Of a stretch of 64,000 nucleotides of DNA, positions 1-12,617 are shown in pieces. The notes below the pieces were generated by a model. That model was not told where the DNA came from. It saw only the letters and a list, made by a program, of their open reading frames with translations, and ran no database searches. The DNA is taken from assembly GCA_026936325.1 (NCBI GenBank), contig JAPTHN010000001.1:77507380-77571379 (forward strand), read 5' to 3'. Source of the DNA: Platynereis dumerilii. Taxonomy: Eukaryota; Annelida; Polychaeta; Phyllodocida; Nereididae. Each line of letters opens with the position of its first letter. Positions within the stretch are counted from its first letter, which is position 1. The position numbers and the translations under genes were made by a program.

Positions 1-913
1 TTGGGATTGATGCAATATACTTTGAAATATGGCAATTTTTCAAAATCGAGTGTTCAGAATTTAGGTGGAATTGTAAAATCTCCGTGAAGGAGTAGTCTGA
101 GGTGATCAAAATGTATAATCAACTACCCTTAACTTTACCCGAAAAGACTATATTGACCAAAAAATTTGTCCTATTGGTCATATGGAAGGTGATATGAGCC
201 ATTAAAGTTTAAAAAGTTGAAGTTTTGAGAAATTCTGAAAATTATGTTATTTTCCACCAATCCTCTTAAATCTTTGAGGTATACTGGTCACTAATATGGT
301 TATCAAAAGCCCCCTATTAGAATTGTTTCATATCCTCAACTAAATTTGTAAAAAATTGTGAAATATGTTACTTCGCGACTTACATGACATTTCCATAAAA
401 GATTTAATTTGAGTGGGAAATATCACTCCTACAGCTTTCTGTAAATTAAATGACCCCCTTCTATCACATGCTGGCAACACATGAGCACATTTATTTTCAC
501 CTGTGACAATTTCTGCAAGGTCAAATTTCAGGTCAAAGATGAAATGAAAATTGATCATTTTCCCAAATGATTTTTTTTAACTACCAAGGAAACTTCCAAT
601 TTTTCTCATTTTAATTAACAATGTTTCCTGAATTGTTTTGGTCAATTGTGGTAAACAGCAAGTCTGTAGCTACTGGCAACTCTGAGCAGTAAAGGTCGAA
701 AGGTCAAAAAATGACCTGACGGTCAGCAGAAAAATTCATTTTCACATGATGCAGGTGAGCCATCTTCACACTCCAACACAGGCTGGCCGCATAAATTATC
801 ATACATTAGCCATATATGGAGAGCTCTTCTGGCCCTCTCAGGTGACGGGGCCAGTGTACATTACTGTCTTATGGTTATATGTATATTGCAGTCTCAAATG
901 ACTGAGTCAGGAG

Positions 914-2085
914 TTGGAGTCAGCAGTCAGGACTTGGAGTCAGGACTCGGAGTCAGGACTCGGAGTCAGGACTCGGAGTCAGGACTCGGAGTCAGGACTC
1001 GGAGTCAGGCCTCGGAGTCAGGCCTCGGAGTCAGGACTGTCAGTCAGGACTGTCAGTCAGGACTGTCAGTCAGGACTGTCAGTCAGGACTGTCAGTCAGG
1101 ACTGTCAGTCAGGACTGTCAGTCAGGACTGTCAGTCAGGACTGTCAGTCAGGACTGTCAGTCAGGACTGTCAGTCAGGACTGTCAGTCAGGACTGTCAGT
1201 CAGGACTGTCAGTCAGGACTCTGAGTCAGGACTCTGAGTCAGGACTCTGAGTCAGGACTCTGAGTCAGGACTCTGAGTCAGGACTCTGAGTCAGGACTCT
1301 GAGTCAGGACTCTGAGTCAGGACTCTGAGTCAGGACTCTGAGTCAGGACTCTGAGTCACGACTCAGCGTCACGACTCAGAGTCACGACTCAGAGTCACGA
1401 CTCAGAGTCACGACTCAGAGTCACGACTCACAGGCACGACTCAGGGTCACGACTCAGAGTCACGACTCAGGGTCACGACTCAGAGTCACGACTCAGAGTC
1501 ACGACTCAGAGTCACACCTCAGAGTCACGACTCAGAGTCACGACTCAGAGTCACGACTCAGAGTCACGACTCACAGGCACGACTCACAGGCACGACTCAC
1601 AGGCACGACTCAGGGTCACGACTCAGAGTCACGACTCAGAGTCACGACTCAGAGTCACCACTCAGAGTCACCACTCAGAGTCACCACTCAGAGTCACCAC
1701 TCAGAGTCACCACTCAGAGTCACCACTCAGAGTCACCACTCAGAGTCACCACTCAGAGTCACCACTCAGAGTCACCACTCAGAGTCACCACTCAGAGTCA
1801 CCACTCAGAGTCACCACTCAGAGTCACCACTCAGAGTCACCACTCAGAGTCACCACTCAGAGTCACCACTCAGAGTCACCACTCAGAGTCACCACTCAGA
1901 GTCACCACTCAGAGTCACCACTCAGAGTCACCACTCAGAGTCACCACTCAGAGTCACCACTCAGAGTCACCACTCAGAGTCACCACTCAGAGTCACCACT
2001 CAGAGTCACCACTCAGAGTCACCACTCAGAGTCACCACTCAGAGTCACCACTCAGAGTCACCACTCAGAGTCACCACTCTTAGGC
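914..2085. repeat. 13-bp near-palindromic minisatellite in gamma copy 1
   Basis: About 90 tandem 13-mers fall into successive homogeneous zones. The cores are GACTCGGAGTC (to about 1030), GACTGTCAGTC (to about 1215), GACTCTGAGTC (to about 1350), GACTCAGAGTC with GG/AC variants (to about 1650) and CACTCAGAGTC (to 2080). Each core is a 5-bp inverted repeat around one base, except that the last zone loses the outermost pair. Because 13 is not a multiple of three, the repeat is open in several frames, which creates spurious repetitive ORFs of about 110 codons. It is not coding. Confidence 0.95.
1217..1350. promoter_or_regulatory. Tandem AP-1-type motifs inside the minisatellite
   Basis: Eleven consecutive copies of TGAGTCA, the AP-1/TRE consensus, occur at exact 13-bp spacing in one zone of the minisatellite. 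The match is direct; binding or regulatory activity is only a possibility, since the motif arises automatically from the repeat unit. Confidence 0.3.
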
Positions 2086-2458
2086 CGTGTTGAGTCGAGA
2101 CAGGATCAGAGGCAGGATTTGGCATCAGCCATTAAAGTCATGAGTCTGAGCTAGGAGTCCGGGTCAGAGAAAAGAGTCTGCATCAGGAGTGAGAGTCAGT
2201 AGTCTGAATCGGAGATCTGATCAGGATTCAGAGTTGGAGTTGGAGTTAGAGTCGCAGTCATGGTGAGGAATCACAGTCAGCATGTGTTTGTCAGTCCGTC
2301 GGTTTCATCCATCTGTCCATTCGTCTGTCCATTTACAGGCGAAGTTTAGCTCATCTGTCCATCTGTCCATTTGTCTGTCGGTTTACAGGCCAAGTTTATT
2401 TAAAAGTAAAGGTAAATTCTTTGTAATTGTCAGTATTGACAATTACCGTGTTCTCTAG

Positions 2459-4643
2459 TTCTTCTTATTAAGAATTTACCATATATGGTAAATTCTTATT
2501 GTTTTTGGTATTATTCTTATTATTATTATTATTATTATTATTTCCGAAAAAGTTGTTTCGATTTTCTTGATTATTTTTGTGAATGTACCTGTATACTTGT
2601 AGACTACTGTATTCCGGTCCTGAGTTTGAATTTTTATTTTTAAGGTATATAGGACCTTTTTAGTGTGAATTTTAGTATATTTTGATATACTATATCTCAA
2701 TAAACTAATAAACTAGAGTAATTTGCTTTAGTTTCTGTCCATAAACTATTAAATTCTATACAATGGCGAAAAAATAATCAAAATCACTCAAGCGGAACAT
2801 TCCACATTGAATATTTAGGTCATTTTCGAATTGTTTCGAGTTCGGCAAAAACCATAAATGATAGCAGCATGCTGATTGGGCGAAAAGTTGCTCTATGGTA
2901 TGGGACATGGTAAGACATATTTTTAATTTTGATATTTTAAGTATTTATGGAATGGCGGCCATCTTGGTATGGTGTATTTGCTAAATTTGAGGTGCATGAG
3001 TTCAAAATCCATGAAGGAGTCATTTTAGGTAATGCAAATGTATAATGAACCCCCCCAAATATACCCATTTACACCCTATACCAATCTTCAAATTTGACCT
3101 TGACCTCATTTTTCAAGGTCATATGACCCGTCAAAGTTTCAATTCACTGCATTTTCAAAAATTCCAACAATTATGTTTTTTCAAAGATATCGGGATCATA
3201 TTATAGATTTTTATAGCCGGTAGCTGGATTGTTTGAACCCTGAAATCGGAATTGATCTATCTCTTCATGTTGATTTATAAAAAAATTCCAAATATTGCAT
3301 ACCGCGCAACATGCAAAATCAGCCTATTTTTGCCCTCTACAGCAATAAATATTGATCTTACACAGTTCAAATAATAGAATGACCCCCCCTTTGTCACACA
3401 TTTCCAATCTGGGAAAAATATTGGTTTTGACCTAGAAAGGTATTTTCAAGGTCAAACTCAAGGTCAAATATTTGGCAAAATTGGATATTTGAGATACCTA
3501 ATTTTTTAAACTAGGAAATAATTCAGGAATTTCCACAATCTCTTCAGTGTTTGGTGCCACAGTACCCTAGAGGACCCTTGCAAAGTTTTAAGTTCCTCGG
3601 ACTGATGTACATTGCATAATAAAGGTCACAAGGTCAAAAAATTACAGCTAAATTGACTGCTCATTTTCCAATTTCGTACTTGTACCCAAACTTTGATCGC
3701 CTTTATCTCCGGTTCTAATTAAGCTAGAGAAAAACTAAAAACATATTCCGAAAGGCCGTAATCTCCTCTAGTATTTGTTTTCTATGCATTTTAACGTAAC
3801 TCTACTAGTTAAAAAGATCGCCGGACCCTGAAAATTTCATGTTTTCGGTCATGATTTAACACTTTAACATTTTTTTCACAAAGAAGGCAATCTTCAAAAA
3901 AATTAATACTCTTTGAGGATGTAATCCTAACACATTTACAGTAGTGTGTGCAATTTCAAGTCTCTGCTGTAAACCGTTTGCCTTTGAGATCAAAATAATG
4001 TTCAAAACTTGACATTTTCAGAGTCTATTTTTTTGGTGATATTTCACATTTTTGTGATTAATTCAATCGGTTCTATCTTCGGTTCTAATTAAGGTATAGG
4101 AATGATGAAAGCAGTTCTGAATACCTCAGATTCTCTTCTTTATTTTGTTTAATGTTCATTTTGGTGTACCATCAATAGTTAAAAAGATCGGTCAACCCTG
4201 AAAATTTCAACTTTACATATTATAACCAAATTAGTGCCCTGAGCTAAAAGAAGTCAATTTTGCTGTGAAGAAATACAAAATCAGTATAAAAGTTGAATGG
4301 ACCTATTGTGTTAATGTGATACATTATACTGATCTTACTATACCTATGATGCTAAGTATGTGAATGTTCATATTTGTTTTTTTCTTGTCAAGTGGTCAAT
4401 AAAAGAAAATTAAATACACTTAACTAAATAAACCAAACTGAGTAAACCATACTAAAGAAACTAAACTAAATTAATTAAAATAAATAAGCTAAACTGGACT
4501 AAATAAATTGAACTAAATAAACTAAATTAAGCATGAGCATTCACACAATAGTCTGTACTCATAAACTTATACAATATACCTTTAAATAATAAATATATTG
4601 GTAAATTCTTCATCACTGACCATGGTCAGTTATAGCCATCTAG
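2459..4643 (+). mobile_element. Helitron/Helentron-like element, family alpha (copy 1)
   Basis: The unit lies between the CTAG of gamma 1 and its own CTAG (4640-4643). It opens with a palindrome containing AAGAATTTACC (2470), a (TTA)n stretch and the family 5' motif TTTCCGAAAA (2541). The body is about 2.1 kb, collinear with the three other alpha copies. The 3' end carries GGTAAATTCTT (4600-4610), hairpin CTGACCATGGTCAG (4616-4629), 10 nt, then CTAG. Several AGGTCA clusters lie inside (about 3093-3133, 3426-3470, 3620-3645). No coding capacity is seen; short ORFs in it are chance. Confidence 0.65.
2470..2497. repeat. Perfect 28-bp palindrome at alpha 1 5' end
   Basis: AAGAATTTACC, six bases, then GGTAAATTCTT form a perfect palindrome. 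Its left arm is the inverse of the subterminal 3' motif of alpha and gamma elements, so it behaves like the 5' partner of a subterminal inverted repeat. Confidence 0.9.
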
Positions 4644-6759
4644 TTATTATTATAGTTTCCGGAAAAAATTTGCTCCGATTTTCTTGATTATTTTTGTGAA
4701 TGTACCTGTATACTTGTGGACTACTGTATTCCGGTCCTGAGTTTGAATTTTTATTTTTAAGGTATATAGGACCTTTTTAGAGTGAATTTTTGTATATTTC
4801 AATATACTATATCTCAATAAATGTATAGTCCAGTGCAATTTACTTTACTTTCACTTAATAAACTGTAAAGAGCAATAATTTGAAGCAAAAATAATCAAAA
4901 TCCTTAGAGCGGAACAGGCCACACTGAATATTTAGGTCATTTTCGAATTGTTTCGAGTTCGGCAAAAACCATAAATGATAGCAGCATGCTCATAGTGCCA
5001 AAAGTTGACCTATAGTACGGGCCAGTGCAGTGTATATTTTTAATTTTGATATTGCAATTATTTACGGAATGGCGGCCATTTTGGAATGATGTATTTGCTA
5101 AATTTGAGGTGCATGAGTTCAAAATCCATGAAGGAGTCATTTTAGGTAATGCAAATGTATAATGAACCCCCCCAAATATACCCATTTACACCCCATATCA
5201 ATCTTCAAATTTGACCTTGACCTCATTTTTCAAGGTCATACCACCCGTCAAAGTTAAAAATCACTACATTTTCAAAAATTCCAACAATTATGTTTTTTCA
5301 AAGATATCGGGATCATATTATAGACTCTTATAGCTGGCAGGTTGATTGTTTAAATCCTGAAATCGGAATTGATCTATCTCTTCATGCTGATTTATAAAAA
5401 AATTCCAAATATTGCATACCGCGCAACATGTAAAATCAGCCTATTTTTGCCCTCTTGAGCAATAAATATTGGTCCTACATAGTTCCAACAATTAAATGAC
5501 CCCCCCTTTGTCACACATTGCCAATCTGGGGAAAATATTAGTTTTGACCTAGAAAGGTATTTTCAAGGTCAAACTCAAGGTCAAATATTTGGCAAAATTG
5601 GATATTTGAGATATCTAATTTTTTTTACTAGGAAATAATTGAGGAATTTCCACAATCTCTTCAGTGTTTGGTGCCACAGTACCCTAGAGGACCCTTGCAA
5701 AGTTTTAAGTTCCTCGGATTGATGTACATTGCATAATAAAGGTCACAAGGTCAAAAAATGACAGCTAAATTAACTGCTCATTTTCCAATTTCGTACTTAT
5801 ACCCAAACTTTGATGGCCTGTATCTCCGGTTCTAATTAAGTTAGAGAAAAACTAAAAACATATTTGGAAAGGCCGTAATCTCTTCTAGTATTTGTTTTCT
5901 ATGCATTTTAACGTATCTCTACTAGTTAAAAAGATCGCCGGACCCTGAAAATTTCATGTTTTCGGTCATGATTTTACACTTTAACATTTTTTTCACAAAG
6001 AAGGCAATCTTCAAAAAAATTAATACTCTCTGAAGATGTAATCCTAACACTTTTACAGTAGTGTTTGCAATTTCAAGTCTCTGCTGTAAACCGTTTGCCT
6101 TTGAGATCAAAATAATGTTCAAAACTTGACATTTTCAGAGTCTATTTTTTGGTGATATTTCACATTTTTGTGATTAATTCAATCGGTTCTATCTTCGGTT
6201 CTAATTAAGGTATAGGAATGATGAAAGCAGTTCTGAATACCTCAGATTCTCCTCTTTATTTTGTTTAATGTTCATTTTAGTGTACCATCAATAGTTAAAA
6301 AGATCGGTCAACTCTGAAAATTTCAACTTTACATATTATAACCAAATTAGTGCCCTGAGCTAAAAGAAGTCAATTTTGCAGTAAAGAAATACAAAATCAG
6401 TATAAAAGTTGCATGGACCTATTGTGTTAATATGATACATTATACTGATCTTACTATATCTATGATGCTAAGTATGTGAATGTTCATATTTGTTTTTTTC
6501 TTGTCAAGTGGTCAATAAATCAAAATTAAATGCACTTAACTAAATGAACCAAACTGAGTAAACCATACTAAAGAAACTAAACTGAATTAATTAAAATAAA
6601 TAAGCTAAACTGAACTAAATAAATTGAACTAAATAAACTAAATTAAGCATGAGCATTCACACAATAGTCTGTACTCATAAACATATACAATATACCTTTA
6701 AATAATAAATATATTGGTAAATTCTTCATCACTGACCATGGTCAGTTATAGCCATCTAG
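4644..6759 (+). mobile_element. Helitron/Helentron-like element, family alpha (copy 2)
   Basis: Second alpha unit, directly joined to alpha 1 through TTATTATTATAG. It lacks the 5' palindrome and begins near TTTCCGGAAAA (4656). The 3' end repeats the family plan: GGTAAATTCTT just before hairpin CTGACCATGGTCAG (6732-6745), 10 nt and CTAG (6756-6759). The body is collinear with alpha 1 with scattered substitutions. A 66-codon minus-strand ORF in the body is shared with copy 3 but follows the repeat and has no recognisable domain, so it is not called. Confidence 0.65.
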
Positions 6760-8921
6760 TTATTAAGAATTTACCATATATGGTAAATTCTTATTGTTTT
6801 TGATAATATTCTTATTATTGTTTCCGAAAAAGTTGCTTCGATTTTCTTGATTATTTTTTTGAATGTACCTATATACTTGTAGACTACTGTATTCCGGTCC
6901 TGAGTTTGAATATTTATTTTTGGCGTATATAGGACCTTTTTAGTGTGAATTTTTGTATATTTTGATGTACTATATCTAAATAAGCTATTAAACTAGAGTA
7001 ATTTGCTTTAGTTTCTGTCCATAAACTATAAAATTCTACACTTTGGTGAAAAAATAATCAAAATCACTCGAGCGGAACATGCCGCACAGACAATTTACAT
7101 CATTTTCGAGTTGTTTCGGGTTTAGCAAAATCCATACATGATAGCAGCATGCTGATGGTGTCGAAAGTTGCTCTATAGTACGGGACATGGAAAGACATAT
7201 TTTTAATTTTGATATTTTAAGTATTTATGGAATGGCAGCCATTTGTATAGAGTGTATTTGCTCAGTTTGAGTTACATGAGTCAGAAATCCATGAAGGAGT
7301 CATTTTAGGTAATGTAAATGTATAGTGAACCCCCCCAAACATACCCATAAAACCCCCATAACCACCTTCAAATTTGACCTTGACCTCATTTTTCAAGGTC
7401 ATATGACCCGTCAAAGTTTCAATTCACTACATTTTCAAAAATTCCAACAATTATGTTTTTTAAAAGATATCGGGATCATATTATAGATTCTTATAGCCGG
7501 CAGCTGGATTGTTTGAACCCTGAAATTGGAATTGATCTATCTCTTCATGCTGATTTATAAAAAAATTCCAAATATCGCATACCGCGCAACATGTAAAATC
7601 AGCCTATTTTTGCCTTCTTGAGCAATAAATATTGATCCTACACAGTTCAAATAATAAAATGACCCCCCCTATGTCACACATTGCCAATCTGGGGAAAATA
7701 TTGGTTTTGACCTAGAAAGGTATCTTCAAGGTCAAACTTAAGGTCAAAATATTTGGCAAAATTGGATATTTGAGATACTTAATTTTTTTAACTAGGAAAT
7801 AATTGAGAAATTTCCACAATCTCTTCAGTGTTTGGTGCCACAGTACCCTAGAGGACCCTTGTAAAGTTTTAAGTTCCTCCGATTGATGTGAATTGCATAA
7901 TAAAGGTCACAAGGTCAAAAAATGACAGCTAAATTGACCTACTCATTTTCCAATTTTGCACTTGTACCCAAACTTTGATGGCCATTATCTCCGGTTCTAA
8001 TTAAGCTAGAGAAAAACTAAAAACATATTCGGAAAGGCCGTAATCTCCTCTAGTATTTGTATTCTATGCATTTTAACGTATCTCTACTAGTTAAAAAGAT
8101 CGCCCGACCCTGAAAAATTCATGTTTTTGGTAATGATTTTACACTTTAACATTTTTTTCGCAAAGAAGGCAATCTTCAAAAAAATTAATACTCTTTGAAG
8201 ATGTAATCCTAACACTTTTACAGTAGTGTGTGCAATTTCAAGTCTCTGCTGTAAACCGTTTGCCTTTGAGATCAAAACTATGTTCAAAACTTGACATTTT
8301 CAGAGTCAATTTTTTGGTGATATTTCTCATTTTTGTCATTAATTCAATCGGTTCTATCTTCGGTTCTAATTAAGGTATATGAATGATGAAAGCAGTTCTG
8401 AATACCTCAGATTCTCATCTTTATTTTATTTAATGTTCATTTTGGTGTACCATCAATAGTTAAAAAGATCGGTCAACCCTGAAAAATTCAACTTTACCTA
8501 TTATAACAAAATCAGTGCCCTGAGCTAAAAGAAGTCAATTTTGCAGTGAAAAATACAAAATCAGTATAAAAGTTGCATGGACCTATTGTGTAAATGTGAT
8601 ACATTATACTGATCTTACTATATCTATGATGCTAAGTATGTGAATGTTCATATTTGTTTTTTTCTTGTCAAGTGGTCAATAAAACAAAATTAAATGTACT
8701 TAACTAAATAACCAAACTAAGTAAACTATACAAATAAACTAAACTAAATTAATTAAACTAAATAAGCTAAATTGAACTAAATAAACTTAACTGAATAAAC
8801 TATATTAAGCATGAGCATTCACACAATAGTCTGTACTCATAAACATATACAATATACCTTTAAATAATAAATATATTGGTAAATTCTTCATCACTGACCA
8901 TGGTCAGTTATAGCCATCTAG
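6760..8921 (+). mobile_element. Helitron/Helentron-like element, family alpha (copy 3)
   Basis: Third alpha unit. It starts TTATT followed by the 28-bp palindrome (6765-6792) and TTTCCGAAAA at 6821, and ends with hairpin CTGACCATGGTCAG (8894-8907), 10 nt and CTAG (8918-8921). It has the same internal AGGTCA clusters as the other copies. No transposition gene is visible. Confidence 0.65.
6765..6792. repeat. Perfect 28-bp palindrome at alpha 3 5' end
   Basis: Identical in sequence to the palindrome at 2470 and again placed immediately after a CTAG-TTATT junction, supporting a terminal function rather than chance. Confidence 0.9.
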
Positions 8922-9177
8922 TTATTTTTCTTTCCGAAAAATGTTCTCGAAAAATTTTCAAATAATTTGTGTACATAGTCCTATGTAACCTAATTAAATT
9001 GTCCAATGTAACCCTATACCTCTGACCTATTTTTCAAGGTCATTGACCCCTTTGAAATAAATTTTTTCTATATTTCAATTGACCATTACTCATATATTAA
9101 CTGATCAATTATAATTTCCTAATAAACTATATATAATAGACTTATACTAAATAAACTGACCTAATTTTCAAAAGTAT

Positions 9178-9204
9178 AGGTCAAGGTCGAGGTCATACAG
9201 GTCA
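9178..9204 (+). promoter_or_regulatory. Cluster of four nuclear-receptor half-sites (beta 1)
   Basis: AGGTCA, AGGTCG and AGGTCA abut with no spacer, then after TAC comes another AGGTCA. This gives DR0 and DR3 spacings of the nuclear-receptor half-site. It matches the beta 2 cluster with one substitution. Function is inferred from the motif only. Confidence 0.4.
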
Positions 9205-10940
9205 ATTTTTACTCTCAGAGGTTTGCGCGCCTGATCTCTATATAAGCAACTTCGAAAATTGCAGAATTCAAGCCAATTGTTACAGTAAATGACTAATCCA
9301 TGGCAAGCGATCATTTTTATGATGATATCATGCTTAGTTATTTAATTATGGAATTTTTAGTGTCAACCGCGTCGTCAAAACTGGTGACCTTGATTACTTG
9401 ACACTGAAATATCGATTTTAGGCCAATAAAATGTATTGTGAACCCCCCCAAATATGCCCGTAAAACCTCCATAGCCACCTTCAAATTTGTCCTTAACCTC
9501 ATTTTTCAAGGTCATTTGACCTGTTTAATGTTCAAATCACTCGATTTTCAAAAATTCCAACAATTATGTTATTTCCAGCATATCGGGTTCATATTTTAAA
9601 TTATTATAGCCAGGAGCTATATTGTTGAAACCCTGAAATCGGAATTGATTTATCTCTTCATGCTGATTTATAAAAAAATTCCAAATATGGCATACCGCGC
9701 GACATGAAAAATTAGCCTATTTTTGCCAATTTGAGAGGTAAATATTGATCCTACATAGTTCATATAATGAAATGACCCCCCCTAAGTCATACACCGCGAA
9801 TCTGTAGAAATTATAGATTTTGACCTTGAAAGGTATTTTCAAGGTCAAAATCAAGGTCAAATATTTGACAAAATTGGATATTTGAGATATTTAATTTTTT
9901 TTAAGTAGGAAATAATAAAGGGATTTTTACAGTCTTTTCACAGGTCAGTCCTACAATACCCTAGAAGAAATGTGTAAAGTTTTAAGTCCATCGGATTGAC
10001 CTACATTGCACAATAAATGTCACAAGGTCAAAAAATTACTGCAAAATTGACCCTCTCATTTTCCAATTTCGCACTTGCACCCAAAATTTGATGGTCTGTA
10101 TCTCCGGTTCTAATTAAGCTACAGAAAAACTGAAAGCATATTCAGAAAGTCCATATTCTCTTCTAGTATTCATTTTCTATACATTTTAACGTATCTCTGC
10201 TAGTTAAAAAGATCGCCGGACCCTGAAAAATACATGTTTTCGGTCAAGATTTCACCAATTTACATTTTTTTGACAAAGAAGTCAGTCTTCAAAAAATTTG
10301 ATAATATTTCGAGATATAGTCCTAACATATTTACAGTATTTTGTGCTATTTTAAGTCTCTCCTTCAAACCGTTTACCTTTGGGAGCAATTTGGAGTTCAA
10401 AACTTGATATTTTCAGAGTCAATTTTTCGGTTAATTTTCATATTTTTACCATTACTTCAATCAACTCTATCTCGGGTTCTAATAAAGTCATATGAATGAT
10501 ACAAGCCGTTTTGGAAAAGCTCAGATTCTCCTCTTATTCTAATTTGTGTACATTTTGTTGTGTCGTGAACAGGTAAAAAGATCGGTCAACCCTGAAAAAT
10601 TCATCTTTTCCTCACCTAACCGAATGACTGTACTCAGACTGGAACACCAGTGATTACTAAAATTTGTGAAGTAATTGCCTAAAAGATGTCAATAAACTAA
10701 TTTTAAACTAAAGTAAACTAAATAAATTAAACTAAACTAAATAAACTAAGCTAAACATGCATTCACCGGGAAAAGGGGGGCTGTCCGCTAGCTTCATTAA
10801 CTTGTGCATTGCAATATATCACAAATAAATAAGGTACATTTTTTATGCTATTTTTTGTACCATTTTATACAATATTTTTGATACTATTTTATATTTTATT
10901 CATATAATATTTTATATATTATTTTATATCTTTCTTATTT

Positions 10941-11012
10941 ACTTGTTTATATACTTGTTTATATACTTGTTTATATACTTGTTTATATACTTGTTTATAT
11001 ACTTGTTTATAT
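10941..11012 (+). repeat. 12-bp minisatellite (beta 1, six copies)
   Basis: Six head-to-tail copies of ACTTGTTTATAT. The homologous site in beta 2 (17368-17403) has three copies, so the tract changed length after the two elements separated. Confidence 0.95.
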
Positions 11013-11229
11013 ACTTATATACATTTAGACTATTTTCACCCACTGAACTAAATAAACTAAACTAAACATGGGCATTCACTGAGCAAGCTGCTTAAACATG
11101 TACAATATACCTTCATATACTTGTTCGTATACTTGTTTATTTCTATACTTAAACATATTTAGACTATTTTCACCAACTGCTCGGTGAAGTTTTATTACCG
11201 CTAGCGGTTATCGAAATCTAGTTATTATT

Positions 11230-11257
11230 AAGAATTTACCATATATGGTAAATTCTT
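11230..11257. repeat. Perfect 28-bp palindrome at gamma 2 5' end
   Basis: Third copy of the palindrome, here in front of a gamma element, showing that alpha and gamma share the same 5' terminal motif. A degenerate second copy follows at about 11276. Confidence 0.9.
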
Positions 11258-12617
11258 ATTGTTTTTGGTATTATTAAGAATTTACCTATGGTAAATTCTA
11301 TTTGTTTTTGCTATTATTATTATTATTCTTTTTATTTCAAAATGGGTTTACGCTGATGAAAGTTGGTCACAGTATAGGTCAGTTGTTGGTCGTTACGTAA
11401 TTGGGTTAGTTGATATCATTTTCACAGTTGTCTTTTTCACAGAGCCGTTCAAAGTCGAAAATGAGTAAACTTTCAAGGCCTAAAACTCAAAAAGTATTTG
11501 AGATAATGAGTCAAGAGTCAAAATCCTGTGATAAAAAGTTGTTTTCAACATTTTGGTCCCTGGTCATATGAGAGTTGGTCCAACGGGTAAAGGGCTACTG
11601 ATGCATGAGCAGTTTTGAATTGTCACTCTAGATCTCAAGTTACGTAAGAGATAGGAAGATGCTGATTGTGGGAAAAGTTGGCCAGTATCTTGGGCCAGTG
11701 CAAGAATGTGATATAGTTTGGATATGTGTAATACTTTTTGAAATATGGCAATTTTTCAATATTGAGTGTTCAAAATTTAGGTAAAATTGTAAAATCTCCA
11801 TGAAGGAATAGTCTGAGGTGATCAAAATGTAAAGGAAGTACCCTTAACTTTTCCCAAAAAGACTATATTGACCAAAAAATTTGACCTATAGGTGATATTT
11901 GACGGTGATATCAGCCATCGAAGTCAAAAAAGGTGAATTTTTGAAAAATTCTGAAAATTATGTTATTTTCCACCAATCCTCTTAAAAGTCTGAGGTATAC
12001 TGGTCATTAATATGGTTATCAAAAGCCCCGTATTAGAATTGTTTCATATCCTCAACTTAATTTGTAAAAATTGTGAAAAATAGCACTTCGCAACTTACAT
12101 GACATTTTGCATAAATCATTTAATTTGAGTGGGAAATATCACTTCTACAGCTTTCTGTAAATTAAATGACCCCCCAAGACCACATACTGCAATCACATGA
12201 GAACATTAATTTTCACCTGTGACAATTTCCGCAAGGTCAAATTGGAGGTCAAAGATGAAGGGAAAATTGATCATTTTGGCAGATGATTTTTTTTTACTAG
12301 GAAGGAATATTTCAATTTTCTTGATTTTAAGGGCAGATGTAGACCAAATACTTCTGGTTATTTGTTGCAAATGACAAGTCTGTAACTACATCCACCTCTG
12401 AGCAGTAAGGGTCAAAAAGTCAAAAAAATGACAAAATGATCAGCAAAAAATTCATTTTCACATGATGCAGGTGTGACAGGTTCACACTGTAAGACATTGT
12501 GGCCGCATAAATTAGCATACATTATCCATATATAGAGTGCTCCTCTGGCCAGTTCATTTGAGTGCTGGTTACAAGGGCAGGCCTACTGATTGGAACAGTA
12601 GTCTGCTGTCATGCTGT

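Larger units (their letters stand above)
1..2458 (+). mobile_element. Helitron/Helentron-like element, family gamma (copy 1, 5' end outside window)
   Basis: This is the 3' part of a non-autonomous rolling-circle element. The body up to about 840 matches the second gamma copy near 11.7-12.5 kb, followed in both by a 13-bp minisatellite and a shared tail. The 3' end has the subterminal GGTAAATTCTT (2411-2421), a hairpin with arms GTAATTGTC (2423-2431) and GACAATTAC (2438-2446), then 8 nt and CTAG (2455-2458) before TT. Hairpin plus CTRR end is the known Helitron signature; subterminal repeats and internal minisatellites recall Helentron/HINE elements. No Rep or helicase coding is present. The family assignment is inferred from end structure. 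Confidence 0.65.
8922..11221 (+). mobile_element. Helitron/Helentron-like element, family beta (copy 1)
   Basis: About 2.3 kb, nearly identical to the copy at 15324-17612. The middle is related to alpha (same order of AAGGTCA blocks and a shared GCATACCGCGC motif), but both ends differ. The 5' end reads TTTTTCTTTCCGAAAAATG. The 3' end has GGTGAAGTTT, hairpin ACCGCTAGCGGT (11197-11208), 9 nt and CTAG (11218-11221). It contains six copies of a 12-bp repeat near its 3' end. No coding region is recognised. Confidence 0.65.

Noticed and set aside
871-1237. Repetitive proteins of 107-117 residues (VRTxSQDxxSGL repeats)
   Set aside because: They follow from a 13-bp DNA repeat read in several frames; no promoter, splice or domain evidence.
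914-2085. CRISPR-like array of short repeats
   Set aside because: Repeats are contiguous without spacers, no cas genes, and the DNA is eukaryotic.
5922-8287. Conserved 66-codon minus-strand ORF in alpha 2 and alpha 3
   Set aside because: Conserved only because the whole element is; other alpha copies interrupt it and no domain is seen.
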